The notes: a model not told the origin generated them from the sequence alone. Numbered from the stretch's first letter, positions 9,508-19,813 are shown. The stretch is DNA of 64,000 nt from Desulfovibrio sp. A2 (GCF_000226255.1 NZ_AGFG01000004.1:1-64000), one strand, 5' to 3'. Numbers and translations are program-made.

Positions 9508-10443
9508 ATGGTGACCATGCACAACGCATCCGAACATCCCGTGCTCTACATTCCGCTGCTGCATCGCGAACTGTCCCCCCCCTGTCTGCCCGATGGGGTG
9601 GAATTCCTGTCGCCGGGCTTGCCCGCCGCGCCGTCCGTGACCGGTACAGCGCCACGGAGCGACTCGGACGCCGCCATCCCGGCGTGGCGTTCGCCCCTGC
9701 TGCCCCTGTCCGAGCCGGAAGCGCGGGCCTGTCTGGCGGAACTGCTGGACTTCGGCCTGAACGTGGGCTCCGGCCCGCACGGCGACCTGGCCGCCATGGT
9801 GGCCGCGCTGGAAAGCTCGCACGACGAGGCCCCGTTTTCGCTGGGCCGCTCCGAACTGGCCGCGCTGGAAGGCTTCGCCTCCGACGGCGCGGTGGCCGGA
9901 GCGGCATCCGAAGACCCGGCGGAGGTCCTGCGCCGCCAGCGCATTGCCGCGCAGAAGACGCTGATTCTCGCCTGGCACCTGGAAGAACGCGTGCGCGAAC
10001 TGGACGCCCTGAAGGAGAAGTTTTCGCGCAGCCGCGAAAGCCTGGCCGACATCCTGGGCGTGGAGACGGACGAGGAACTGCGCGAACTGCCCGCCCTCGA
10101 TCCGTATTCCGCCATGCTGCCCGGCAGCGGCGCGGACATCATCGGCCCGTCGTGGCGGGTCATCGTCGAGAACATGGGGGCCTTTTTGCCCGATGGCGCG
10201 GTGCTGTTCACCTGCGATGCCGAGATTTCCGCCACTTTGCGCGACGGCGGCGCGGCCTTCGCGCCCGTATCCGCCGAGCAGGCCGCCAGCCTGTGTCCCG
10301 CCTGGGGCGACAAGGTGGCCAGGCTGGTGGTGCACGCCCGCCTGCCCCTGTGGCAGGTGGCGGGCCGCCCCGGACCCGACGCCGCGCGCCCCTGGCTGGA
10401 CCGCGTGTTCGACGTGGTCTGTTGCGGCAAGTGTGCCCGGTAG
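9508..10443 (+). CDS. conserved hypothetical protein
   Basis: A 311-residue soluble protein without a recognised family. A charged helical segment (EERVRELDALKEKFSRSRES) in the middle could be a coiled coil, and the protein ends DVVCCGKCAR, a three-cysteine tail. The ATG at 9508 is chosen over the in-frame ATG at 9517; no strong ribosome site distinguishes them. It follows the 12-cysteine gene by 61 nt on the same strand and may belong to that transcript. Confidence 0.6.
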   Translation: MVTMHNASEHPVLYIPLLHRELSPPCLPDGVEFLSPGLPAAPSVTGTAPRSDSDAAIPAWRSPLLPLSEPEARACLAELLDFGLNVGSGPHGDLAAMVAALESSHDEAPFSLGRSELAALEGFASDGAVAGAASEDPAEVLRRQRIAAQKTLILAWHLEERVRELDALKEKFSRSRESLADILGVETDEELRELPALDPYSAMLPGSGADIIGPSWRVIVENMGAFLPDGAVLFTCDAEISATLRDGGAAFAPVSAEQAASLCPAWGDKVARLVVHARLPLWQVAGRPGPDAARPWLDRVFDVVCCGKCAR

Positions 10444-10472
10444 GGAAAACCGTTTTTGTACGCCTCCGGCGG

Positions 10473-10494
10473 GCAGGGGGCGGTAACCCCCTGC
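10473..10494 (+). terminator. hairpin terminator
   Basis: GCAGGGGG and CCCCCTGC form a perfect 8-bp stem with a 6-nt loop, 29 bases after the preceding stop and followed by ACCCCTTTT. It is a plausible terminator. Confidence 0.55.
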
Positions 10495-10617
10495 ACCCCT
10501 TTTCGTTTGTGTCGGCACAACAGCCGCACGGACTGGCCTCTAAAGGCATGTGCTGTCCGGCGAGTGTTCGGTTACCGGCATCCGAGGCGGCCGGGAAAGA
10601 TATTTCGCGAGGTTTAC

Positions 10618-11370
10618 GTGTATCCAACGGTTCATCGCATTCAGCAGCTGTTTCCCAGGGGCCTCAAGGGCATCATCTTCGATTGCGACGGCGTGCTGTT
10701 CGATTCGCGCGCGTCCAACATCCAGTACTACAACCTCATCCTCGGCGCGTTGGGCCAGCCGCCCATGTCGCCCGAGGACGAGGACTACACCCACATGGCC
10801 TCGGTGGGGCAGTCGCTGGCGCGCATCGTGCCGCCCGCGCTCATGCCGAAGCTGCCGGAGGCGCGCAAGCGCATCGTCTACCGCCGTGACATCCTGCCCC
10901 TGCTGGAGCCGGAGCCGGGCCTGATGGAGCTTCTGCGCTGGCTGCGGGACGCCGGTTTTCGCCGGGGCATCTGCACCAACCGCACCACCACCATGGAATA
11001 CGTGCTCGACCACTTCGGCATGACCGAGCTGTTCTTTCCGGTCATGACCGCCGCGCGCGTGCGGGCCAAACCCCACCCCGAGGGGTTGTGCGCCACCCTG
11101 GACGCCTGGGGCCTTGCCCGCGACGAGGTGGCCTTCATCGGCGACACCATCGCCGATCAGGAAACCGCCCGCATGGCCGGGGTGTGCTTCTGGGCGTATC
11201 GCAGCCCGGCGCTGACCGCGCGGCTGCACCTGGACGACTTCTGGGCGCTGCGCCGCGTGCTGGCCGAATATGGCAGGGGACAGTGCGGGCGGGAGCGCGG
11301 GCACATGCCGGGGCAGGGCAATGGGCGGGGTGTCGGGCTCGGGCGCGTCACGCCGCGGGCCGCCCGCTAG
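10618..11370 (+). CDS. HAD-family phosphatase, Gph-like
   Basis: A haloacid-dehalogenase superfamily hydrolase of 250 residues. All four motifs are present: I, DCDGVLFDS (nucleophile Asp and acid/base Asp); II, TNRTTT; III, the Lys of AKPHP; IV, GDTIADQ. A helical cap between motifs I and II places it with phosphoglycolate phosphatase or pyrophosphatase PpaX-like enzymes; the substrate is not defined. The GTG at 10618 is chosen because GAGG precedes it by 5 nt. The last 30 residues are low-complexity Gly/Arg-rich. Confidence 0.82.
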   Translation: MYPTVHRIQQLFPRGLKGIIFDCDGVLFDSRASNIQYYNLILGALGQPPMSPEDEDYTHMASVGQSLARIVPPALMPKLPEARKRIVYRRDILPLLEPEPGLMELLRWLRDAGFRRGICTNRTTTMEYVLDHFGMTELFFPVMTAARVRAKPHPEGLCATLDAWGLARDEVAFIGDTIADQETARMAGVCFWAYRSPALTARLHLDDFWALRRVLAEYGRGQCGRERGHMPGQGNGRGVGLGRVTPRAAR

Positions 11371-11517
11371 CGGGCCGTCCGCCTCGGACCGTTTGGCGTG
11401 CCCACCGCGGGCCCGTGCAGGAGTAACCACTTTTTGCTTGATTCTTGTCGCGGGTAAGTGGAAGTATCGGTGTTACGGTCGCCCCCCAATTCCGGGGCGC
11501 GCTTAACCGGAGGGTTC

Positions 11518-11820
11518 ATGTTCGTTTTCTCGAATCTCGTTTTCGGCGTGGCGCGCGTGTTCGATGCCCTGCTGAACCTGTATTTCTGGATCGTCATCGT
11601 TTCGGCGGTCCTCTCGTGGGTCAACCCCGATCCCTACAATCCCATCGTGCGCATTCTGCGCAACCTGACGGAACCGGTGTTCTACCGGGTCCGCAAGTGG
11701 ATTCCGTTCACCTACGTGGGGGGGCTCGACCTGTCCCCGGTGGTGGTGCTGCTGGCCATCCAGTTCATCAACGCCGTGCTCATCCAGTCGCTGTACCAGT
11801 TCGCCATGACGGTGCGATAG
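11518..11820 (+). CDS. YggT family membrane protein
   Basis: A 100-residue protein with two hydrophobic helices flanking the conserved segment SWVNPDPYNPIVRILRNLTE, which is the YggT signature. YggT proteins are linked to cell division or osmotic adaptation; the role is not settled. GGAGG lies 4 nt before the ATG. It is followed 9 nt later by a DivIVA-domain gene, an association seen in many bacteria, and starts a run leading into ilvBN. Confidence 0.88.
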   Translation: MFVFSNLVFGVARVFDALLNLYFWIVIVSAVLSWVNPDPYNPIVRILRNLTEPVFYRVRKWIPFTYVGGLDLSPVVVLLAIQFINAVLIQSLYQFAMTVR

Positions 11821-11829
11821 GGGCGTCAC

Positions 11830-12339
11830 ATGTCCGTGAGCCGCATAGATCTGCTGAACCACAGCTTTTCCAAGTCCCTGCGGGGCTATTCCACCGAAGA
11901 GGTGGACAGGTTGATGCAGGAGGCTGCGGATACCATTGGCCGGTTGAGCGAGGAAAAGGCCGCGCTGGCCGGGCAGGTGGCCCAGCTCGAGGCGCGCCTT
12001 GCAGAATTCAGGGAGCGGGAATCAACGTTGCGCGATACGTTGATGACCACCCAAAGGGTTACCGCCGACCTCAAGGCAAGTGCCCAAAGGGAGGCGCAGC
12101 TGATCATAGACGCTGCCCATTCCAAGGCGGAGAACCTCATCAATCAGGGGCAGCTCCGCCTTGCGCGCATTCAGGAGGACATTGCCGAAGCCCGCAAGGT
12201 GAAGGCGCAGTTCGAGATGAAGGTGCGCGCCGTGGTGGAGCAGCACCTGCGCATGCTGGACATGAGCCGCGAGGACGACGAGGCGCTGGAGGCCGCAGCC
12301 GCGCGCATCGCCGGGCGGCAGAAGGGTGGACCGGCCTGA
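11830..12339 (+). CDS. DivIVA domain-containing protein
   Basis: A 169-residue coiled-coil protein. The N-terminal segment (RIDLLNHSFSKSLRGYSTEE, then VDRLMQEAADTI) matches the membrane-binding DivIVA domain; the rest is a long heptad-rich helix with a Q/E-rich tail. DivIVA proteins mark curved membrane or division sites. The location downstream of yggT supports a role in division or polarity. The stop overlaps the start of the DUF167 gene by 14 nt. Confidence 0.85.
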   Translation: MSVSRIDLLNHSFSKSLRGYSTEEVDRLMQEAADTIGRLSEEKAALAGQVAQLEARLAEFRERESTLRDTLMTTQRVTADLKASAQREAQLIIDAAHSKAENLINQGQLRLARIQEDIAEARKVKAQFEMKVRAVVEQHLRMLDMSREDDEALEAAAARIAGRQKGGPA

Positions 12340-12646
12340 TTCCGGCCGCCCCGAATGGGCGGCCCCCGCCGGCGAGGGGCAATGGGCGGTGCTGGTGCGG
12401 GCGGTGCCCGGGGCGCGCAAGAGCGCGTGCGAAGGCACCGCCGACGGGCGGCTGAAGGTGCGCCTGGCCGCGCCGGCCGTGGACAACAAGGCCAACAAGG
12501 CGCTGGAGGATTTCGTGGCTTCCGCGCTTGGCATGCGCCGCAACCGCGTGCGCATCGTATCCGGCCACACGAGCCGGTTGAAGAAATTGATCGTCGAATC
12601 GGATGTGGAGCCCAGCTGGGGCCTGCTTGGCACATGTGGGAAATAG
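12326..12646 (+). CDS. DUF167 (YggU) family protein
   Basis: A 106-residue protein of the YggU/DUF167 fold: RAVPGARKSACEG, DGRLKVRLAAPAVDNKANKA and VRIVSGHTSRLKKL match the family pattern of a small alpha/beta protein of unknown role. The start is GTG, overlapping the end of the DivIVA gene, so translation is likely coupled. The ribosome site is weak. Confidence 0.85.
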   Translation: MDRPDSGRPEWAAPAGEGQWAVLVRAVPGARKSACEGTADGRLKVRLAAPAVDNKANKALEDFVASALGMRRNRVRIVSGHTSRLKKLIVESDVEPSWGLLGTCGK

Positions 12647-12675
12647 CAACCCTCAACGCCAGAGGAGAAAGTTCC

Positions 12676-12906
12676 ATGGAACCGAAAGACAACGCACTCA
12701 TCGAAAAGTACGCCGCCACGGATCCCGAACTGAAGGCGCTATGGGACGAGCATATTCTGTTCGAGAAACAGTTGGAGAAGATTGAAGCCAAGTCGTTCCT
12801 GACCCCGGCCGAAGAAAAGCAGGCCAAGGAACTGAAGAAACAGAAACTCGACGGAAAGACCCGGCTCCACGCCATACTGGACCGGTACCGCGCCTTGGAG
12901 GGCTAG
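12676..12906 (+). CDS. YdcH (DUF465) family protein
   Basis: A 76-residue highly charged helical protein. The pattern DPELKALWDEHILFEKQLEK followed by LTPAEEKQAKELKKQKL matches the YdcH/DUF465 family of small coiled-coil proteins with no assigned function. A strong GGAG lies 10 nt before the ATG. The stop directly abuts the ilvB start, so translation is probably coupled. Confidence 0.85.
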   Translation: MEPKDNALIEKYAATDPELKALWDEHILFEKQLEKIEAKSFLTPAEEKQAKELKKQKLDGKTRLHAILDRYRALEG

Positions 12907-14595
12907 ATGGAACTGAACGGGGCCCGGATTCTGCTGGAATGCCTGAAACGGGAAGGCGTCGACGTGTTGTTCGGCTATCCCGGCGGGGCCGTCATAGACA
13001 TTTATGACGAGCTGCCGCGGCACGACATCCGGCATGTATTGGTCCGGCACGAACAGGCGGCGGTACACGCCGCCGACGGTCTGGCCCGCGCGTCGGGCAA
13101 GGTGGGCGTCTGTCTGGTCACTTCGGGGCCTGGCGCCACCAACACCGTCACCGGCATCGCCACGGCCTACGCCGACTCGATTCCCATGGTCGTGCTGACG
13201 GGGCAGGTACCCACCCCCCTCATCGGCAACGACGCCTTCCAGGAAGTGGACATCGTCGGCATCACCCGCCCGTGCACCAAGCACAACTATCTGGTGAAGG
13301 ACGTGCGCGACCTGGCCCGCGTGCTGCGGCAGGCCTTTTATCTGGCCCGCTCCGGCAGGCCGGGTCCCGTTCTTGTCGATTTGCCGAAAGACGTCATGCA
13401 GGCCAAGACCGAATTCGTCTGGCCCGAGGACGTCAAGCTGCGCAGCTACAACCCCACCTACCGGCCCAACCTGAACCAGTTGCGCCGCGCGGTGGAAGCC
13501 CTGCTGGAGGCCAAGCGCCCGCTGTTCTTCGCGGGGGGCGGCGTGGTCATGTCCGACGCCAGCGAAGAGCTTGGCTGGCTGGCCCGCACCCTGAGCATTC
13601 CCGTGACCTCGACCCTGATGGGCCTTGGCGCCTTTCCGGGCGACGACCCGCTGTGGCTGGGCATGATCGGCATGCACGGCACCTACGCGGGCAACAAGGC
13701 GGTGAACAACGCCGACTGCATCGTGGCCGTGGGCGCGCGATTCGACGACCGGGTGACCGGACGCCTTTCCGCGTTCGCCTCGGGCGCGCGCATCATCCAT
13801 ATCGACATCGACCCCACGTCCATCCGCAAGAACGTGCGGGTGGACATTCCCGTGGTGGGCGACTGCCGCAAGGCGCTGGCGGGCATCCGCGAGATAGCCA
13901 CCACCCGCCTGGCCGAAAAGGACTGGGCCACGGCGCACGAGCCGTGGCTGGCCCAGGTTTCCGCCTGGCGCACCGAACAGCCCCTGACCTACGTGAAGAA
14001 CGGCTCCATCAAGCCGCAGCAGGTGGTGGAGACCATCTTTTCCATCACCAAGGGCGATGCCATCGTCACCACCGAGGTGGGCCAGAACCAGATGTGGACG
14101 GCTCAGTTCTTCACCTTCCGCAAGCCGCGCACGCTGCTTACCTCGGGCGGGCTCGGCACCATGGGCTACGGCTTTCCGGCCGCCATCGGCGCGCAGTTCG
14201 CCTTTCCGGACAAGCTGGTCATCGACATGGCGGGCGACGGCTCCATCCAGATGAACATCCAGGAGCTGGCCACCGCCGTCTGCAACAAGCTGCCCATCAA
14301 GATCGTGATCCTGAACAACGGCTACCTCGGCATGGTACGCCAGTGGCAGGAACTGTTCTACCAGCGCAACTACTGCTCCACCTGCATGGAGGCGCAGCCC
14401 GACTTCGTGAAGCTGGCCGAGGCCTACGGGGCCGAAGGCTACCGCATCACCGACCCCGGCGAGCTTGAATCGACGCTGCGCACGGCCTTCGCCTCGCCCA
14501 ACACCGCCGTCATAGACGTGCGCGTGGAGCGCGAGGAGAACGTGTACCCCATGGTGCCCGCAGGCGCGGCCCTTGACGAAATGCTGCTGGTGTAG
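12907..14595 (+). CDS. ilvB: acetolactate synthase, large subunit
   Basis: The thiamine-diphosphate and FAD enzyme that makes 2-acetolactate or 2-aceto-2-hydroxybutyrate, the first common step of valine/leucine/isoleucine synthesis. It has 562 residues, the usual size. Visible are [14 protein letters not shown], the catalytic glutamate in [12 protein letters not shown], the FAD-domain segment [16 protein letters not shown] and the ThDP/Mg motif [12 protein letters not shown] ending in [11 protein letters not shown]. It begins right after the ydcH stop and is followed 12 nt later by the regulatory subunit. Confidence 0.96.
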   Translation: MELNGARILLECLKREGVDVLFGYPGGAVIDIYDELPRHDIRHVLVRHEQAAVHAADGLARASGKVGVCLVTSGPGATNTVTGIATAYADSIPMVVLTGQVPTPLIGNDAFQEVDIVGITRPCTKHNYLVKDVRDLARVLRQAFYLARSGRPGPVLVDLPKDVMQAKTEFVWPEDVKLRSYNPTYRPNLNQLRRAVEALLEAKRPLFFAGGGVVMSDASEELGWLARTLSIPVTSTLMGLGAFPGDDPLWLGMIGMHGTYAGNKAVNNADCIVAVGARFDDRVTGRLSAFASGARIIHIDIDPTSIRKNVRVDIPVVGDCRKALAGIREIATTRLAEKDWATAHEPWLAQVSAWRTEQPLTYVKNGSIKPQQVVETIFSITKGDAIVTTEVGQNQMWTAQFFTFRKPRTLLTSGGLGTMGYGFPAAIGAQFAFPDKLVIDMAGDGSIQMNIQELATAVCNKLPIKIVILNNGYLGMVRQWQELFYQRNYCSTCMEAQPDFVKLAEAYGAEGYRITDPGELESTLRTAFASPNTAVIDVRVEREENVYPMVPAGAALDEMLLV

Positions 14596-14607
14596 GGAGG
14601 GCAGCCC

Positions 14608-15099
14608 ATGCGACATGTGCTTTCCGTTCTCGTGGAGAACGAACCGGGCGTGCTGTCCCGGGTGGCGGGGCTGTTCAGCGGACGCGGCTTCAACATCGAA
14701 TCGCTGAACGTGGCCCCCACGCTGGAAGAGGGCGTTTCGCTCATGACCATCACCACCAGCGGCGAAGAGCAGATCATCGAGCAGATCGTCAAGCAGCTGC
14801 GCAAGCTGGTGACGGTGATCAAGGTGGTGGACTTCATCGACGTATCCGCCGTGGAACGCGAGATGATGATCGTCAAGGTGCAGGCCGACGACGCCCGCCG
14901 GGCCGAGGTGCTGCGCATTGCCGACATCTTCCGCTGTAAGGTAGTGGACGTGAGCCTGAACGACCTGACCCTGGAAGCCACCGGCGACCACGGCAAGGTC
15001 CAGGCCATCCTGAGCCTGCTGGCCCGTTTCGGCATCAAGGAAATCGCCCGTACCGGCACCGTGGCCATGCGGCGGTCCATGCAGCCCGAGTCCGTGTAG
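14608..15099 (+). CDS. ilvN: acetolactate synthase, small (regulatory) subunit
   Basis: A 163-residue regulatory subunit (IlvH/IlvN type). An N-terminal ACT domain (LVENEPGVLSRVAGLFSGRG, then FNIESL) binds the feedback inhibitor valine, and a C-terminal domain includes DDARRAEVLRIADIFRCKVVD. It pairs with the ilvB product. GGAGGG lies just before the ATG. Confidence 0.95.
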   Translation: MRHVLSVLVENEPGVLSRVAGLFSGRGFNIESLNVAPTLEEGVSLMTITTSGEEQIIEQIVKQLRKLVTVIKVVDFIDVSAVEREMMIVKVQADDARRAEVLRIADIFRCKVVDVSLNDLTLEATGDHGKVQAILSLLARFGIKEIARTGTVAMRRSMQPESV

Positions 15100-16430
<1,331 letters not shown>

Positions 16431-16460
16431 CCGCCAGCCTCATTGCCTTGCCTGTCAGAC

Positions 16461-16492
16461 AGGGGCCGTTCCGAAAGGGGCGGCCCCTTTTG
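16461..16492 (+). terminator. rho-independent terminator of ilvC
   Basis: AGGGGCCG and CGGCCCCT form a perfect 8-bp stem 31 nt after the ilvC stop, followed by TTTT. Confidence 0.75.
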
Positions 16493-16637
16493 CGTGCGTG
16501 CAGGGAGAAACGTGAAAAAACGTGAGCGGACGTTGCCCCGGTGGGCTCAAGGTAGTATTCTATCGGTAACGTCGTTTCTCCCCAGGCGGTTGCGCCCGCC
16601 GGGCCGCGGCGATACCCGAAACCACAGGAGATACACC

Positions 16638-17204
16638 ATGAGCACCATATTCACCGTCGCCGTCATCGTGGGCAGCCTGCGCAAGGATTCCCTGAACCGC
16701 AAGATGGCCAGGGCCCTGACAGAACTGGCCCCGCCCGCGCTCCGTTTCGAATTCGTCGAGGTGGGCGGCCTGCCGCTGTACAACCAGGATCTGGACGACG
16801 AAGGAACCCCGCCCGCCGCGTGGGCAGATTTTCGCAAGGCTATCAAGGGCGTGGACGCCGTGCTGTTCTTCACGCCGGAATACAACCGCTCCATGCCCGC
16901 CACCATCAAGAACGCCCTGGACGTGGGGTCGCGCCCCTACGGCAGCAGCGTGTGGAACGGCAAGCCCGCCGCCATCGTCAGCGTGTCGCCGGGGGCCATC
17001 GGCGGTTTCGGGGCCAACCATCATCTGCGCCAGTCGCTGGTGTTCCTGAACATGCCCCCGTTGCAGCAGCCGGAAGCGTACATCGGCGGCGCGGACAAGC
17101 TGTTCGGTCCCGATGGCGCGTTGACCGACGCCTCCATGCGCGACTTCGGCGGCAAGTTCATGAACGCCTTCGCGGGGTGGATCGCCACCAACGTCAAGCG
17201 CTAG
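16638..17204 (+). CDS. NADPH-dependent FMN reductase
   Basis: A 188-residue flavodoxin-fold oxidoreductase of the ChrR/YieF/azoreductase type. The FMN phosphate loop GSLRKDSLNRKMA, the conserved TPEYNRSMPATIKNALD segment and SVSPGAIGGFGANHHLRQ are typical. Family members reduce quinones, chromate or azo dyes; the physiological substrate is not defined here. AGGAG lies 8 nt before the ATG. The TAG stop lies inside CTAGGGGCTGTT, which resembles the end of the MITE-like repeats. Confidence 0.85.
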   Translation: MSTIFTVAVIVGSLRKDSLNRKMARALTELAPPALRFEFVEVGGLPLYNQDLDDEGTPPAAWADFRKAIKGVDAVLFFTPEYNRSMPATIKNALDVGSRPYGSSVWNGKPAAIVSVSPGAIGGFGANHHLRQSLVFLNMPPLQQPEAYIGGADKLFGPDGALTDASMRDFGGKFMNAFAGWIATNVKR

Positions 17205-17239
17205 GGGCTGTTTTCAAAGGGGCCTTCGGTCCGTTGGCA
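17201..17239 (+). repeat. solo end of the MITE-like repeat
   Basis: CTAGGGGCTGTTTTCAAAGG and then TTCGGTCCGTTGGCA closely match the terminal inverted repeat of the element at 53585-53804, but no second end is visible nearby. The repeat supplies the stop codon of the FMN reductase. Confidence 0.5.
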
Positions 17240-17307
17240 GACAGGCCCCGCCCGTTGCCGCCTGGCCGCACGGGCTTCAGCGCGCCGATGCATGAGTTGC
17301 CATGACG

Positions 17308-17346
17308 TGACGGCCCGCGTCCCATCTTGCGGGGCGCGGGCCGTCA
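17308..17346. terminator. stem-loop between convergent genes
   Basis: TGACGGCCCGCG and CGCGGGCCGTCA form a perfect 12-bp stem with a 15-nt loop. It could end transcripts from both sides, although neither side has a clear U-run. Confidence 0.45.
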
Positions 17347-17417
17347 TGCGTCGTGCCAAGGGGAAAGGGGCGCGCGGCGGTCCGGGCGGTCCGGGCGGTC
17401 CGGGCGCGCCGTGCCGC

Positions 17418-17633
17418 TCAAGCCCCCTCGGACACCAGCCGGGCGTACAGATCTTCGTGTTCCGGGTATTTCAGCCCCGCGCCGGTAACGATGACGCTGG
17501 GGCGCAACTGGTCGGAACGGGCGTCGGTGATGGGCACGATCTCCCAGCGCCCGTCTTCGCGGCCGACGACCAGTTCCTGCTGTTGCCGGTGGGCAAGCTT
17601 GATGGCGAGGATGACGGTTTCCTTGAAGGTCAT
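17418..17633 (-). CDS. small hypothetical protein
   Basis: A 71-residue soluble protein that I do not recognise. It begins MTFKETVILAIKLAHRQQQE and ends with charged, helix-prone sequence; no cysteine motif or membrane segment. The ATG at 17633 is supported by GGAG 5 nt upstream; the frame is open further upstream without support. Confidence 0.6.
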   Translation of the reverse strand: MTFKETVILAIKLAHRQQQELVVGREDGRWEIVPITDARSDQLRPSVIVTGAGLKYPEHEDLYARLVSEGA

Positions 17634-17856
17634 GATGGCTCCGATGGCGCTCCCGCGTGAATGATGCGCGAGAATGCCCGCGACCCCGTGGTGCGTCAAG
17701 CGCGATGGCGGGCGGGTTCCGTGCGCGCCCGACTGTTCGCGTCTAGGGAACACATGGGGCGCGTCAGGGGGGGGCGCATGGGCGGTGCGTCAGGGGCCGG
17801 GCGCACATGGGTGCGCCGTTCCCCGGGCCATCCCCCCCTCGTCAGAACAAAAGGAA

Positions 17857-17880
17857 ACGGCCCTCCGCAGGGAGGGCCGT
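17857..17880 (-). terminator. terminator of the HesB-like selenoprotein gene
   Basis: ACGGCCCTCC and GGAGGGCCGT form a perfect stem 24 nt beyond the stop, followed on the minus strand by TTTCCTTTTG. Confidence 0.8.
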
Positions 17881-17904
17881 CGAGCATTCGGAGAACAGGG
17901 CGGG

Positions 17905-18225
17905 CTATGAACCGCAGGAGCCGGCGCTGCCGCAACCGCCGCAGCTGCTGCCGCCGCCGAGCGGCTTGCCGGATTCCACGGAGAAGCCCATGTAGCTGAT
18001 ATCGATGCGGATGGATTCCGCCATGGCAAGAAGTTCGGTGTTCACGCAGAAGGTGAAGCCGCCTTCCTCGAAGACTTTGTCGGTATCGTTAGGCTCATCC
18101 AGAGCCAGGGCCAGCCGGGGACCGCTTCAGCCGCCGGGGGCGAGGTAGACCCGGATGGGGTTCTTCTGCTTGTCCGCAAAGTAGGCATCAAGCTCTTTGC
18201 GGGCGTTTTCGGTGAGTTCGAACAT
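17905..18225 (-). CDS. HesB-like selenoprotein (UGA at codon 33)
   Basis: Reading from the ATG at 18225 (GGAGGACAC before it), the frame runs 106 residues to TAG with one internal TGA at 18129-18127. Before it the product reads FELTENARKELDAYFADKQK and IRVYLAPGG; after it SGPRLALALDEPNDTDKVF continues in the same frame, a clean HesB/IscA-like A-type Fe-S carrier domain. The TGA replaces the conserved first cysteine of that family, where HesB-like selenoproteins carry selenocysteine. A hairpin with a GG-containing loop lies 25 nt after the TGA, where bacterial SECIS elements sit. The tail CGGCGSAGSC may bind metal. A paralogue with Ser at the same position lies upstream. Readthrough machinery is not in this window. 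Confidence 0.85.
18092..18106 (-). promoter_or_regulatory. candidate SECIS element
   Basis: On the coding strand GGCTC and GAGCC form a perfect stem around the loop TGGAT. The stem begins 20 nt, and the loop 25 nt, after the in-frame TGA. Bacterial SECIS elements need a small stem-loop with a GG in the apical loop roughly 16-37 nt after UGA; this fits. Confidence 0.6.
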
Positions 18226-18657
18226 GTGTCCTCCACTGTTGGATGTACGGAGAGCAACAAGTACGTACCCGTGGGGTGTTTGTCAATGTGTCGGCAGCTA
18301 TCCTATAGCGACCGCCTATGGCATGCGGCGGCAGGGCGCGTGAGGGGCAACGTAACCCGTTGGATTCATGGGTGCGGTATTGGTCTGTCGGTCTGGGGAA
18401 GACGGAGGGGCGGCCCATTGCGCCCGTTGCTGTCTGACGCTGCCTGTCGCCGCCAAGCGCAGCGCGAGGCGGGCTGGCGGAGGGATGGCGGCCGGAATGC
18501 GCGCCTGCGAAGGTGCAAGGGGGCCTTGCACAGGGCGTCAGGGCCTCTTGTCAGGGAACGTCGAGGGGGGGCGGAGAAACCGTTTCGGAGCGCGAGGCTG
18601 ATGGGTGATGCCGGTCAGCAGGCCGCCGCCAGGATGCGTCGGAGTCGCCAGGAAGCG
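18226..18657. other. intergenic region between the two HesB-like genes
   Basis: 432 bases without a supported gene. On the minus strand a consensus TTGACA (18286-18281) lies about 55 nt before the selenoprotein start, with TACTTG 17 nt on as a weak -10. The rest is GC-rich and shows nothing recognisable. Confidence 0.4.
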
Positions 18658-18954
18658 TCAGGATGCCCTGGTGGAGCGCATGGCGGTAAGGGGCCGTTCG
18701 CAAATCACCTCGAACCCGGCGTTGCGCGCCCGCACTCGCACCGCGCCCACCTGGTGGGCCAGTCGCTGGCTGATGCAGAAGGTGTAGCCGTCCACCTCCA
18801 GCACGTGGTCGCGTTCGTTGGGTTCGTCGGGGCCCAGCACGAGGTGTGGCCCCCGGCTGCCGCGCGGCGATATGTAGATGCGAATGGCGCTTTTGGGGTT
18901 CTCGGAAAAGTATTCGTCGAGGATGCCCCGCGCGCCGTCTTCAAGGGTGATCAT
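18658..18954 (-). CDS. HesB/IscA-like protein lacking the usual cysteines
   Basis: A 98-residue paralogue of the neighbouring selenoprotein: IRIYISPRGSRGPHLVLGPD aligns with its IRVYLAPGG-Sec-SGPRLALALD. Ser stands at the Sec/Cys position and the C-terminal Cys cluster is absent, leaving only two other cysteines (YTFCIS and VICERP). It is therefore unlikely to carry a standard Fe-S cluster and may be a partner or regulator. AAGGA precedes the ATG. Confidence 0.7.
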   Translation of the reverse strand: MITLEDGARGILDEYFSENPKSAIRIYISPRGSRGPHLVLGPDEPNERDHVLEVDGYTFCISQRLAHQVGAVRVRARNAGFEVICERPLTAMRSTRAS

Positions 18955-19233
18955 GTCCGTTTCCTTGCGGCCTGTGGCGACGTTCGGGCATAGCCTACCT
19001 CAGAATCGGCAAAAAGGCCAACGGCATCACCGCGCCGTGACCGCGCCGTGACTGTTGCCGGGATGGGGCGGGATTGGGCCGGGATTGGGCCGGGATTGGG
19101 GCGGACTGCGGGGCGGTTCCGGGGGCAGGTTTGCCCGGGGCGTCGCCGGGGACCGCCCCGGCGGTTTGCCAAGCGGACGGAAACCGGTTAGTGGTGAAGA
19201 TAACTACGAATTCCCACCGGATGGATACCCCCG

Positions 19234-19767
19234 ATGGAACAGACCATTCTGCTGACCGAAGAAGAAATGCGCCGCGCGCTGGAGCGTCTGGCCTATCAGG
19301 TGCTGGAGCGCCACGGCGACTGCGCGGGCCTCGTGCTCGTGGGCATCCAGCGGCGCGGTGCGGACATCGCCGTGCGCCTCGGGCGCATCATCGCCGAGCG
19401 TCTCGGCTGCGCGCTGCCCTCTGGCGCGCTGGACATCAACCTGTACCGCGACGACTGGACCACCCTGTCCGCCAAGCCCGCCATCGGGCCGTCGGACATT
19501 CCCGTGGACCTGGATGGCCGCGACGTGCTGCTGGTGGACGACGTGCTGTTCACCGGGCGCACCATTCGCGCCGCGCTCGAGGCCCTGCTGGACTACGGCC
19601 GCCCCCGGCGCGTGGAACTGCTGGTGCTGGTGGACCGTGGGCATCGCGAACTGCCCATTCATGCGGACTACGTGGGCCGCACCGTGAACACCGGCCGCAA
19701 CGAGCAGGTGGACGTGCTGCTGCGCGAACGCGATGGCCGCGACGAGGTGTTGCTGTCCATTCGTTAG
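19234..19767 (+). CDS. pyrR: PyrR: pyr attenuator / uracil phosphoribosyltransferase
   Basis: A 177-residue phosphoribosyltransferase. The PRPP-binding loop VLLVDDVLFTGRTIRAALEA and the upstream segment GIQRRGADIAVRLG are typical of PyrR, which binds UMP and pyr mRNA in Gram-positive bacteria and also has uracil phosphoribosyltransferase activity. No pyr operon or PyrR-binding leader is visible nearby, so enzymatic salvage may dominate here. The ribosome site is weak. Confidence 0.92.
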   Translation: MEQTILLTEEEMRRALERLAYQVLERHGDCAGLVLVGIQRRGADIAVRLGRIIAERLGCALPSGALDINLYRDDWTTLSAKPAIGPSDIPVDLDGRDVLLVDDVLFTGRTIRAALEALLDYGRPRRVELLVLVDRGHRELPIHADYVGRTVNTGRNEQVDVLLRERDGRDEVLLSIR

Positions 19768-19813
19768 GGCCGCGAAAGGGCCGTACCCCGTGCCGCGTCG
19801 TGCGGAAACGATA

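Noticed and set aside
17905..18225. HesB-like gene treated as a pseudogene with a nonsense mutation
   Set aside because: The rest of the frame is intact with normal family conservation after the UGA, the UGA replaces the key cysteine and a SECIS-like hairpin is present.
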